39,428 bases of DNA from a virus: positions 1 to 39,428 of the IMG/VR virus record IMGVR_UViG_3300047557_001008. One strand, written 5' to 3'. Under the pieces are notes generated by a model, which made no database searches, was not told the origin of the DNA, and saw only the letters and a list, made by a program, of their open reading frames with translations. Of this stretch, positions 22,030-28,438 are shown piece after piece. Position 1 is the first letter of the stretch. Each line of letters begins with the position of its first letter. Both the position numbers and the translations under genes were made by a program.

Positions 22030-23244
22030 ATGATAGTGCCGATAGATGATGAAGATACGCCCGAAGTAGTATCGTGCTCCGAGTGTCACAGCGAGATAAA
22101 CGCTGGCGACTCGCTCACGATAGACAACGGCGACTCTGTATGCCAAGATTGCTACCGCACATGCGAGCGTTGCGATTGGTCGGGTACAGATAGCGACTCA
22201 TGGTACACAGTACAGGATAGTTCATGGTGCGAAGGTTGCTGGGAGAATAACTCGTTCTACTGTGACAGGTGCGAAGAAACCTTTGACGACGACCGCACGG
22301 GTAGTTACAATGTAGAGCGTTCTCGCTGGTGCGAGTATTGTACTAACGACAATGCTTCGTATTGTGACGATTGTGAAGAATACTATGCTGACGGCGACAG
22401 TTGCCCATGTGGCGGTGGTGCTGGTAAGATACATCAGTATTCTTACAAGCCTAACCCTGCCTTTCATGGCGTTGACCCTAACGGGTTATACATGGGCTTT
22501 GAGTTAGAGATGACCTTCCCCGACATTACTAACAACCTATACAGCATGGCGGTTAGCGGTGTTGAGCCACTAGAGCAAGATAATGTGTGCTATCTCAAGT
22601 CGGACGGCTCTATTGAGGGTACGGGCTTTGAGTTAGTGACACACCCACATACGCTTGGTGCGTATGAGCAAGCCAAAGATTTATGGAATTACATTGAGCA
22701 CCTACGCACGAGCTACGGCGCTCGCTCATGGGATACCGAAAGTTGTGGGCTTCATGTCCATGTGTCCCGTGCTGCGTTCAAGTCGGGTGCTCACACGCAT
22801 AGGTTCTTATCACTAATCTATAAGAACCCACGCGAGATGATGAAGTTAGCAGGGCGTAAGAACTCACGCTTCGCTCGCTTTGATGATGTGTACAAGCCCG
22901 ACGAGTGGGGCTTACCACACTTCTCCTTACAGGAGAAAATACATAGGGGTTATCGCACCGAGCGTTATGGTGCGGTCAATACCAACAACGACTACACACT
23001 AGAGTTGCGCTTCTTTCGTGGCAACATGAAGCGCGAGGGCGTTATGACCGCCCTAGAATTGTGCCACGCTTCGGTAGAATATACCCGTGACTTGTCCGTG
23101 TCTGATGTAAAGTTAGGCATGCTCAAGTGGGAATGGTTCTACGATTGGGTGTCCGCTAACAACGGGCTATACCCTAACCTATACCTACGCATGTCCAAAG
23201 TGCCTAGCGTATCTCTTGACAGCAAGCCACTAATCAACGCCTAA
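22030..23244 (+). CDS. Amidoligase (COOH-NH2 ligase) with four N-terminal zinc modules
   Basis: A 404-aa protein. Residues about 16-127 hold eight regularly spaced Cys pairs, giving four C4 LIM/treble-clef-like zinc sites. The catalytic part has the marks of the glutamine-synthetase-like amidoligase family (Pfam Amidoligase_2): GFELEM near 156, KSDGSI near 190, FELVT near 200, GLHVHV near 240 and LELRFFRG near 326. These enzymes are predicted to use ATP to join a carboxyl group to an amine. The start is ATG 22030 after TAGGGGG; GTG 22036 is the alternative. It is followed after nine bases by a class-II glutamine amidotransferase, the association expected for this family. Substrate unknown. 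Confidence 0.8.
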   Translation: MIVPIDDEDTPEVVSCSECHSEINAGDSLTIDNGDSVCQDCYRTCERCDWSGTDSDSWYTVQDSSWCEGCWENNSFYCDRCEETFDDDRTGSYNVERSRWCEYCTNDNASYCDDCEEYYADGDSCPCGGGAGKIHQYSYKPNPAFHGVDPNGLYMGFELEMTFPDITNNLYSMAVSGVEPLEQDNVCYLKSDGSIEGTGFELVTHPHTLGAYEQAKDLWNYIEHLRTSYGARSWDTESCGLHVHVSRAAFKSGAHTHRFLSLIYKNPREMMKLAGRKNSRFARFDDVYKPDEWGLPHFSLQEKIHRGYRTERYGAVNTNNDYTLELRFFRGNMKREGVMTALELCHASVEYTRDLSVSDVKLGMLKWEWFYDWVSANNGLYPNLYLRMSKVPSVSLDSKPLINA

Positions 23245-23253
23245 GGGGGTGTT

Positions 23254-24150
23254 ATGTGTCTATTAGTTGTCTGTAAGCCTAACGCTATACCAAAGCGAGA
23301 GGAACTTACAGAAGGCGCATGTAGTAACCCACACGGATACGGGTTCGCCATGATAGTTGACGGAAAGATATTCCGTTATCGTACCATGTCTGCTCGTAAA
23401 GCCGTAACAAAGTTTCTTCACATGCGCGAGCAATACCCAAAGGGTTATGCTATATGGCATGCCCGTTACGCTACACATGGCGTAAAGAATGAAGATAATT
23501 GTCACCCATTCCAAGTGGGTGATGATGTTGATACTGTACTAGCGCACAATGGTGTGCTAGATACTTTCATAGGGAAAGATGACAAGCGTAGTGATACGCG
23601 TATCTTCGCAGAGGATACCCTACCTAAACTTGGTGGGGTTCGCGCTTTGGAAGATGAGAATCTGTACCGCATGATTGAGGGGTGGGCTAGCGGTTCTAAG
23701 ATAGCCGTGCTCACCGCCAATCCTAACGCTGAGTACCAACTCTATCTCATCAACGAGAGACTCGGTACTTGGGACGACAACGGAGTATGGTGGAGCAACT
23801 CAAGTTACAAGCGCACTACCTATACTACCTACAAGGCAGAGCCTAAGCCGTCAGTAGATACGACTTCACTAGACTACGACTTAGAGCAAGCCTATTACGC
23901 TGAGTTGTTAGAACATAACGACAGAGAAGGCTATCTCATCATAGACCAATGCCCTATGTGTGAAGCCTTAGTAGACATAGATGTATCCATAGAGTATTGC
24001 CAATACTGTGAAGCATGTATGTCTTGCCAAGCACACTTTATAAATTGTATGTGCTACACACCCAGCTCCGCTAAGCCTAAGCACAAAGAGTTAGACTTTG
24101 ATAATCAGTGGGTTAGGGTGTATAATAAGTACCAAGATACACTAATCTAA
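23254..24150 (+). CDS. Class-II glutamine amidotransferase with C-terminal zinc ribbons
   Basis: A 298-aa Ntn-hydrolase. Cys2 follows the initiator Met and would be the N-terminal nucleophile. Family features follow in order: HGYGFAM (27-33), WHARYATHG (68-76), HPF (84-86), LAHNGVL (96-102) and SDTRIFAE (113-120). Residues about 233-267 hold CPMC, CQYC, CMSC and CMC, two likely zinc sites not typical of GATases. It would release ammonia from glutamine, or remove or transfer a gamma-glutamyl amide. It lies directly behind the amidoligase with AAGGGGGTGTT before ATG, so a two-step pathway is likely. Confidence 0.8.
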   Translation: MCLLVVCKPNAIPKREELTEGACSNPHGYGFAMIVDGKIFRYRTMSARKAVTKFLHMREQYPKGYAIWHARYATHGVKNEDNCHPFQVGDDVDTVLAHNGVLDTFIGKDDKRSDTRIFAEDTLPKLGGVRALEDENLYRMIEGWASGSKIAVLTANPNAEYQLYLINERLGTWDDNGVWWSNSSYKRTTYTTYKAEPKPSVDTTSLDYDLEQAYYAELLEHNDREGYLIIDQCPMCEALVDIDVSIEYCQYCEACMSCQAHFINCMCYTPSSAKPKHKELDFDNQWVRVYNKYQDTLI

Positions 24151-24173
24151 ACACCAACTAGGAGAGCAATTAC

Positions 24174-24434
24174 ATGACAAAAGAACAACTCGTTGGCTTT
24201 GCTGACGAACTACGCGATATCGCCTATCTGCTAGAGCAGAAGGCAGATGAACAAGAGAACTACTACCCACGCGGTACAATTCTCAAGGCACTACCCGTAC
24301 AAGGACGCTTCAAGCCAAAGTCTATGTGGGTTTCACTAGGCGACGGCACATACCGCCATCTCAATGGTAAGAAGGGACTAGTCACCACACATGACAGACT
24401 CGACGGATACACAAGCGTTATCTTCAGCGCCTAA
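24174..24434 (+). CDS. Hypothetical protein downstream of the amidoligase pair, 86 aa
   Basis: The ATG follows TAGGAGAGCAATTAC. A helical N-terminus (KEQLVGFADELRDIAYLLEQ) is followed by a beta-rich part (GTILKALPVQGRFKPKSMWV, GTYRHLNGKKGLVTTHDRLD). No cysteines or membrane segments. Because it comes right after the amidotransferase it might be a partner or substrate, but nothing in the sequence proves that. Confidence 0.6.
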   Translation: MTKEQLVGFADELRDIAYLLEQKADEQENYYPRGTILKALPVQGRFKPKSMWVSLGDGTYRHLNGKKGLVTTHDRLDGYTSVIFSA

Positions 24435-24636
24435 TACAGATGTAGCAGTAGCCGAGCCACTAGCAGGTATGCTGGTGGCAGGTTACATTGTGCTCGTCTT
24501 TCCCAAAGAAACTTCAGAGCGCTCTGTATTTTATGGAGCCTTTGATACAATAGACGACGCTCGTAAGTGGGCGGAGTTGCTGACAGGGTTAGTTGTTATT
24601 CAACCCTTCTATTCACCAGCGATGAACAGAGGATAA
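24391..24636 (+). CDS. Hypothetical protein, 81 aa
   Basis: It overlaps the previous gene by 44 nt. The conserved-looking part starts near residue 30 (GYIVLVFPKETSERSVFYGA, FDTIDDARKWAEL) and ends FYSPAMNRG. Short proteins with Y..F.T.D.A..WA..L followed by Y.P..N.G are common in actinophages and seem to form a small alpha/beta fold of unknown role. The first 25 residues may be non-coding if a later start (ATG 24469) is used. Confidence 0.6.
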   Translation: MTDSTDTQALSSAPNTDVAVAEPLAGMLVAGYIVLVFPKETSERSVFYGAFDTIDDARKWAELLTGLVVIQPFYSPAMNRG

Positions 24637-24637
24637 C

Positions 24638-24967
24638 ATGAACGGACTATGTTCAACCCACCCCAATCCTGATATGTGGTTTCCTGAAGAGCAACCACTT
24701 CAGCGCAAGGGTGGTAGACCAAGCAGAGCTAACCACCGGCGACAGATTGAGAACGCAATCAAGGCGATAGCAATCTGTAGTTACTGCCCTACCCGTGCCC
24801 GTTGCCTTGAAGAGGGTATGAAAGAAGAGAACATAGAGCATGGTATCTGGGGTGGTATGCTTGCTGGAGACAGAATAATCTTGTCACGAACACGCAAGAC
24901 AGGTACAGTTAGAGAGCAAGCAATCAACTTCGCAGAGGGAGTAAAGGCATGGCAAAGTATCTCGTAA
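24638..24967 (+). CDS. whiB-like: WhiB-family iron-sulfur transcription regulator
   Basis: A 109-aa protein with the four conserved cysteines of WhiB proteins (C5, C47, C50, C56) and the turn GIWGG at 69-73, followed by a basic C-terminal region (SRTRKTG). N-terminal P.MWFPE also fits. WhiB proteins bind a 4Fe-4S cluster and act with the principal sigma factor of actinobacteria. The phage copy likely redirects or represses host or phage promoters, as shown for the mycobacteriophage TM4 WhiB. An unusually long Cys5-to-Cys47 insertion carries a basic GGRPSRANHRRQ. Confidence 0.85.
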   Translation: MNGLCSTHPNPDMWFPEEQPLQRKGGRPSRANHRRQIENAIKAIAICSYCPTRARCLEEGMKEENIEHGIWGGMLAGDRIILSRTRKTGTVREQAINFAEGVKAWQSIS

Positions 24968-25350
24968 GATATGGCATAGTGCTAGCGCTTGTTGCGCTAT
25001 TTACTGTGGTAATTGTCGAGCCATTGAAACCACCACATCAGTATAATCATCAGACTACTTGGTCTGTTGATGACAGTAAGGCTTACGCCTACGACCAGCT
25101 TGGCGTATGGCGTGACAAGCAGGTAGCATGTCTCAATAAATTGTGGGGTAAAGAATCAGCATGGAACCCTGAAGCATACAATAAAATAAAAGTCATGGGT
25201 AAAAATGCTGGCGGTATTCCACAACTACTTGGGCTCAACCCTGCGACACCCCCAACCAAGCAAATAGACAGGGGGCTTGAGTATATCTATCATAGATACT
25301 CAACCCCTTGTCGTGCTTGGGCACACTTCAAGAAACATGGGTGGCACTAA
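24949..25350 (+). CDS. Membrane-anchored lytic transglycosylase-like protein
   Basis: A 133-aa protein. Residues 5-24 form a hydrophobic signal anchor (VRYGIVLALVALFTVVIVE). The domain contains CLNKLWGKESAWNPEAYN with E69 as likely catalytic acid, NAGGIPQLLGLNPATPP and a C-terminal RYSTPCRAWAHFKKHGWH, the pattern of short actinobacterial SLT/RPF-like muramidases. It lies in the early rightward unit, far from the endolysin/holin cassette. It may be an accessory lysin acting from the membrane or a wall-remodelling enzyme. It overlaps the WhiB gene by 19 nt. Confidence 0.75.
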   Translation: MAKYLVRYGIVLALVALFTVVIVEPLKPPHQYNHQTTWSVDDSKAYAYDQLGVWRDKQVACLNKLWGKESAWNPEAYNKIKVMGKNAGGIPQLLGLNPATPPTKQIDRGLEYIYHRYSTPCRAWAHFKKHGWH

Positions 25351-25652
25351 TGGGTAAATCATATGGCTCTATCAGAGAGAGAATAAATCTTTGTTCTTCC
25401 TGTGGCAAGCCTGTCGTGGACGACAACTACTACACGATAACAACTAGATACAATAGCGGTAAGTACATGTACCACATGGACTCCGCAGCATGCGCCAACG
25501 CAGACGAGCTAGCAAAGGATTGGTATAGACAGAATGACAGAACAAGAACCAAGACATATAACAGAACTAAAACCCGACTACAAGACGGCGATGGATATAC
25601 GGGGGACACCGACGACAGTGTGCCCATGTGGCTCAGAGATATGGAACCTTAA
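25350..25652 (+). CDS. Hypothetical protein with N-terminal CxxC, 100 aa
   Basis: The start at 25350 overlaps the previous stop as TAATG and is preferred to an upstream in-frame start within the transglycosylase gene. The protein has LCSSCGKPVVDDNYY, resembling half a zinc ribbon, then YHMDSAAC, which could complete the site, and a polar tail rich in Arg, Lys and Thr. The 3' third overlaps the next gene in another frame. Function unknown. Confidence 0.6.
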   Translation: MGKSYGSIRERINLCSSCGKPVVDDNYYTITTRYNSGKYMYHMDSAACANADELAKDWYRQNDRTRTKTYNRTKTRLQDGDGYTGDTDDSVPMWLRDMEP

Positions 25653-25767
25653 GACTATCTTTGACAAAGATGATGGCACGATAGAGTTGTACTTTGTGGA
25701 TATGGAATGCGCTAACTGTGGTACATTAGCTACAGCACCCGTGCCCGAGAATGGTGTACTAGAATGA
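25534..25767 (+). CDS. Small zinc-ribbon protein, 77 aa
   Basis: The visible motif is CPCGSEIWNLKTIFDKDDG followed by ECANCGTLATAPVP, a CxC...CxxC zinc-binding knuckle pair. Very similar small proteins are widespread in actinobacteriophages. The function is unknown; nucleic-acid or protein binding is likely. It overlaps the previous gene by 119 nt in a different frame; both frames carry conserved-looking Cys motifs. A later start (ATG 25591) would reduce the overlap. Confidence 0.6.
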   Translation: MTEQEPRHITELKPDYKTAMDIRGTPTTVCPCGSEIWNLKTIFDKDDGTIELYFVDMECANCGTLATAPVPENGVLE

Positions 25768-25934
25768 CACCAACTAAAGTAGGATTGCCCGAGAATCGTA
25801 AAAGATTGAAGGGCTTAGGGCAAGAGAAGGCACAGAATAAATCCTTCGACGACGGCTGGAACGCTGGCTTTGACGCTGGCTTTAAGGCTGGAATCTTATG
25901 GGAAAGGGAGGGAAAAGACAATGCCGACTTATGA
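25764..25934 (+). CDS. Small early protein, 56 aa
   Basis: ATG at 25764 overlaps the previous stop (ATGA). It encodes MTPTKVGLPENRKRLKGLGQ, then EKAQNKSFDDGWNAGFDAGF and KAGILWEREGKDNADL. The repeated G-W/F-D/K-A-G-F pattern (GWNAGFDAGFKAG) is a typical feature of small phage proteins that form a short helical Gly-zipper-like segment. Function unknown. Confidence 0.6.
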   Translation: MTPTKVGLPENRKRLKGLGQEKAQNKSFDDGWNAGFDAGFKAGILWEREGKDNADL

Positions 25935-26094
25935 ATATAGATGTGGTAAGTGTGACTCACTTACTATACTTTCCCGTGCTGTAGATGACCGAGACGAACC
26001 AGTCTCGTGCGTCTGTGGCTTTGAGTCAACAAGAATATACAACGCTCCCGGTATCCAATTCAAGGGTACTGGATTCTACAAGACAGGAGGATAG
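25921..26094 (+). CDS. FmdB-like zinc-ribbon protein, 57 aa
   Basis: Starts MPTYEYRCGKCDSLTIL at ATG 25921 behind GGGAGGGAAAAGACA. The two knuckles C8-x2-C11 and C30-x-C32 (SCVCGFESTRIYNAPGIQFK) and the tail GTGFYKTGG are diagnostic of the FmdB/CxxC_CxxC_SSSS regulatory zinc-ribbon family, common in bacteria and phages. The family was first described as putative regulators; exact function is unknown. It overlaps the previous gene by 14 nt. Confidence 0.8.
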   Translation: MPTYEYRCGKCDSLTILSRAVDDRDEPVSCVCGFESTRIYNAPGIQFKGTGFYKTGG

Positions 26095-26095
26095 G

Positions 26096-26551
26096 GTGAT
26101 TACCCACCAACTCAACTCAGAAGAAGTAAGTAACCTAATCAAGTCGCACCTATGTGATGACTTGGAGATTGACAATGATGATAACTACTCATTGATACGT
26201 AGCCATGAAGATAAGTTCTATGGCATGGTCAAAGCATTCCCCAATACCAACATTGTAGTTACTAAAGCAGAGCACGATGATATAATCACAACCGCAGCAA
26301 GCGAGGAACTTAGTGCCCTGTTTATAGCAGCTACACCTGAAGGTGTATTCCAATTCAACCTATCGCTATTGCGACTAGAGTTTGAGGTATATACAGATGA
26401 AGGTACGGATACTATGGTTGCCGACCTAGATGTATCCAATGGTACTCAGATACTTGAATGGTATCCTGAGTTCGCAAGTGAAGATGATTACATCGACGCT
26501 CTTATGAGCAACGGAGATGCAATCGGATTCGATGAGAGTGAATCTTGGTAA
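26096..26551 (+). CDS. Hypothetical acidic protein, 151 aa
   Basis: The start is GTG 26096, five bases after a perfect AGGAGG; a longer frame back to 25985 would run through the zinc-ribbon gene and is rejected. The protein is very acidic (HLCDDLEIDNDDNYSLIRSH, YPEFASEDDYIDALMSNGDA) with beta-rich middle (GVFQFNLSLLRLEFEVYTDE). Strong negative charge is typical of DNA-mimic or inhibitor proteins, but no family is recognised. It is the last clear gene of the rightward unit. Confidence 0.6.
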   Translation: MITHQLNSEEVSNLIKSHLCDDLEIDNDDNYSLIRSHEDKFYGMVKAFPNTNIVVTKAEHDDIITTAASEELSALFIAATPEGVFQFNLSLLRLEFEVYTDEGTDTMVADLDVSNGTQILEWYPEFASEDDYIDALMSNGDAIGFDESESW

Positions 26552-26679
26552 AAATAAATAGATATATGCTAGCAGAATTGCTGCGTATGTCTCTTTATCT
26601 GATACCGCTATTCATGTTCACCAGTTTCTTCGGACTTGTTTTCGGAGTCTGGCTCTTCGCTATCTTGTTTGTCAGCTAA
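26545..26679 (+). CDS. Possible hydrophobic mini-protein antisense to the sigma-like gene
   Basis: An open frame runs from TTG 26545 (or ATG 26566) to TAA 26679. From the ATG it encodes 37 residues, MLAELLRMSLYLIPLFMFTS followed by FFGLVFGVWLFAILFVS, essentially one or two membrane spans. It overlaps the 3' end of the convergent sigma-like gene by about 72 nt. There is no strong ribosome site. It may be the last member of the rightward unit or a chance frame. Confidence 0.28.
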   Translation: MVKINRYMLAELLRMSLYLIPLFMFTSFFGLVFGVWLFAILFVS

Positions 26680-27294
26680 GTCTTCATCAAGGTACGGCTT
26701 ACGCCCACCCAACTTATTTACAAGACGCTGTATCGCTCGCTTGTGCCTCATGCGAGCAGCGTCCTCTGTACCAAGAGATAGATAGTTGGCTATCTCCTTG
26801 AAGTCTAATGACTCAGCATGGCGGAAGAATAAAATCTTTCTATCCTCCTTGGAAAGTTTCCAATATGCTGAGTCTACTTCAAGTAATAGCACCTGAATAT
26901 TGCCGCCCTCTGATGGGGCGGAAGGTCTACCACCAGCACTATTAAGATTCAACTTCGGTGCGATATGAAAGTTACCCATCAACACAGTAGGTAACAGCAC
27001 CTCAACTAATCCTGGTTCATAATAATATAAATCACTTACATCATAGCCAACAGTCTTGGCTTTCCACTTCTGACAATAATCCAACGCTTCATTACGCAGG
27101 CTACGATAGATAAGATTCTTAGCATCCTTCTCACCGATTGCTTCCCATGTATCTAACTTATTTGGGTGTTCAATGAACCATTTATATAATGCTTGTCTTA
27201 TATCTTCAAGCTCACATATGGGAAACTTCTTGTGGTATTCAGCAGCGACTGCGTCGACTACATACTGCCAGCGTTCTATTCTATCCCAGTTCAT
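26608..27294 (-). CDS. Sigma-factor-like protein (sigma70 regions 2 and 4)
   Basis: A 228-aa protein. ATG 27294 overlaps the upstream stop as ATGA, the usual coupling here, and is preferred to ATG 27312. The N-terminal half resembles sigma region 2 (ELEDIRQALYKWFIEHPNKL, NLIYRSLRNEALDYCQKWKA). Residues about 147-195 resemble region 4 with a helix-turn-helix (KLSKEDRKILFFRHAESLDF, KEIANYLSLGTEDAARMRHK). The C-terminus is an acidic tail (EEPDSENKSEETGEHE). It may direct host RNA polymerase to phage promoters or act as a non-sigma HTH regulator. It is the last gene of the leftward replication unit. Confidence 0.7.
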   Translation of the reverse strand: MNWDRIERWQYVVDAVAAEYHKKFPICELEDIRQALYKWFIEHPNKLDTWEAIGEKDAKNLIYRSLRNEALDYCQKWKAKTVGYDVSDLYYYEPGLVEVLLPTVLMGNFHIAPKLNLNSAGGRPSAPSEGGNIQVLLLEVDSAYWKLSKEDRKILFFRHAESLDFKEIANYLSLGTEDAARMRHKRAIQRLVNKLGGRKPYLDEDLADKQDSEEPDSENKSEETGEHE

Positions 27295-27683
27295 GGCTTG
27301 TCGTTCTTCCATTTCCTTGTACCAGTTAGCAAATCTTCTACAGTAATTAGATAACCTTTAGATTTATTCGGTGGTATCTCACACGAAATCTCCCTACCCA
27401 ATTGCTCAACAGTTTTCTTTAGGATATGAGTCGGCACAATAAATGTGGACTGTTCAAGTACGAACGCCCAGTATGCTGCCTCAGTTACAGATAATCCTGA
27501 AGGTTCCCATGAACCTGACTTCATATACCAACACTCAGTCTCAATGTAAATGTTGTTGGTAATCCACCACTTCCTGTCGCGCTTGACTTCTACTGTGCGC
27601 CCACCGGTAAGCAACTCTTCAACAAGTTGTTCACCCTTGCGCCCGTATCCAAAGTCAATATCGAATGAGGAGTTCTTTGCCAT
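27291..27683 (-). CDS. PD-(D/E)XK-like nuclease domain protein, 130 aa
   Basis: The N-terminus SSFDIDFGYGRKGEQLVEEL, then TVEVKRDRKWWITNNIYIET, contains a likely E-x-K catalytic motif (EVK) and a second acidic residue (IETE). Small proteins of this FD.D..YG..GE..V..LL type are frequent in actinophages and fit the restriction-endonuclease-like fold. It lies between the sigma-like gene and the Nmad1-like gene. It may process recombination or replication intermediates; catalytic activity is not proven. Confidence 0.65.
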   Translation of the reverse strand: MAKNSSFDIDFGYGRKGEQLVEELLTGGRTVEVKRDRKWWITNNIYIETECWYMKSGSWEPSGLSVTEAAYWAFVLEQSTFIVPTHILKKTVEQLGREISCEIPPNKSKGYLITVEDLLTGTRKWKNDKP

Positions 27684-28084
27684 TACTTATCCCACTTATC
27701 TCTCAGCACTAGTAGTGCAATGATTGCGTAGTTAGCTAGGTCTTTGAATGAATCTTCCAATGACTCGTACTGTGGTGCTCTGTTCTTGTCTATGAGATTA
27801 TTGATGCGAGCAATCTTATCATGAATCCTAACACGTAGTCCGTTGAGAGAACCACCAGGAGCATCAGCAATATTACGAGGGCCATAATCTTTGTGCTTTG
27901 CAAGTAGGACTGACATGAGTTCATCGTATACAATCCTTACATCGTCTTCGAACTGGGTGGTATGTAGTACGCGTGCTTCTTTGTCAGCAAAGGTACGCTT
28001 AGCGTTACTGTTAGGGTATCCGCTTCTGATTTTGTCTGCGTAATGTGGTAGCCCATCCCAGCTAGGTGTTCTATAATCTGCCAT
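27683..28084 (-). CDS. Nmad1/DUF1599-like nucleotide-associated protein, 133 aa
   Basis: Residues 55-130 contain LMSVLLAKHKDYGPRNIADA, then NGLRVRIHDKIARINNLID and YESLEDSFKDLANYAIIALL. This KHKDYG...N..R..DK..R..N L....ESLED...DLANYA pattern is that of the DUF1599 / nucleotide-modification-associated domain 1 family, seen in phages near modified-base or MazG-like genes. An all-helical nucleotide-binding role is likely, but no nucleotide hypermodification pathway is visible in this window. Confidence 0.7.
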   Translation of the reverse strand: MADYRTPSWDGLPHYADKIRSGYPNSNAKRTFADKEARVLHTTQFEDDVRIVYDELMSVLLAKHKDYGPRNIADAPGGSLNGLRVRIHDKIARINNLIDKNRAPQYESLEDSFKDLANYAIIALLVLRDKWDK

Positions 28085-28090
28085 ATCTCT

Positions 28091-28438
28091 TCACTCTCTA
28101 TTCTTGAATAGTTGTTTGAGTTCGTCATCAAAGTTCTCCATCGCATCTTCCACTAGTAAATCATTTAATACATTAGGTATAGCTTCAGGCATGAACTCTC
28201 CCATTGCAAGGGTAGCATAGCAATCCTGTGCTAACTCAGAGACAACATCGGGTTCATTCCTGCGTTGATATATATTCCACATAAGAGTACCTAACATAAG
28301 TCTTATGCCACCAGGTAGAATAAATGCTGGGTTAAACTCTTCATCGTCATCAAGCATATGTTCCACTGCGGTAAAGATATTATCAAACTTCTCTCCACAT
28401 TCAGGACAGGAGGGTATCCTTCCGTCTTCATTAAACAT
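28091..28438 (-). CDS. Hypothetical protein with C2H2-like zinc finger, 115 aa
   Basis: Begins MFNEDGRIPSCPECGEKFDN and continues IFTAVEHMLDDDEEF, a CPxC...H pattern similar to a classical zinc finger with a single clear His. The remainder is helical and acidic. The start overlaps the primase Toprim gene by 8 nt, so the protein is made together with primase. It may be a DNA-binding replication accessory. No family name is given. Confidence 0.6.
   Translation of the reverse strand: MFNEDGRIPSCPECGEKFDNIFTAVEHMLDDDEEFNPAFILPGGIRLMLGTLMWNIYQRRNEPDVVSELAQDCYATLAMGEFMPEAIPNVLNDLLVEDAMENFDDELKQLFKNRE

Noticed and set aside
22222-22467. Antisense hydrophobic frame inside the amidoligase gene
   Set aside because: It is the reverse reading of the Cys/Asp-rich zinc modules; it has no start context and no operon neighbours on that strand.
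25985-26095. N-terminal extension of the 151-aa acidic protein
   Set aside because: The extension would run across the zinc-ribbon gene in another frame, while GTG 26096 has a perfect AGGAGG at the right distance.
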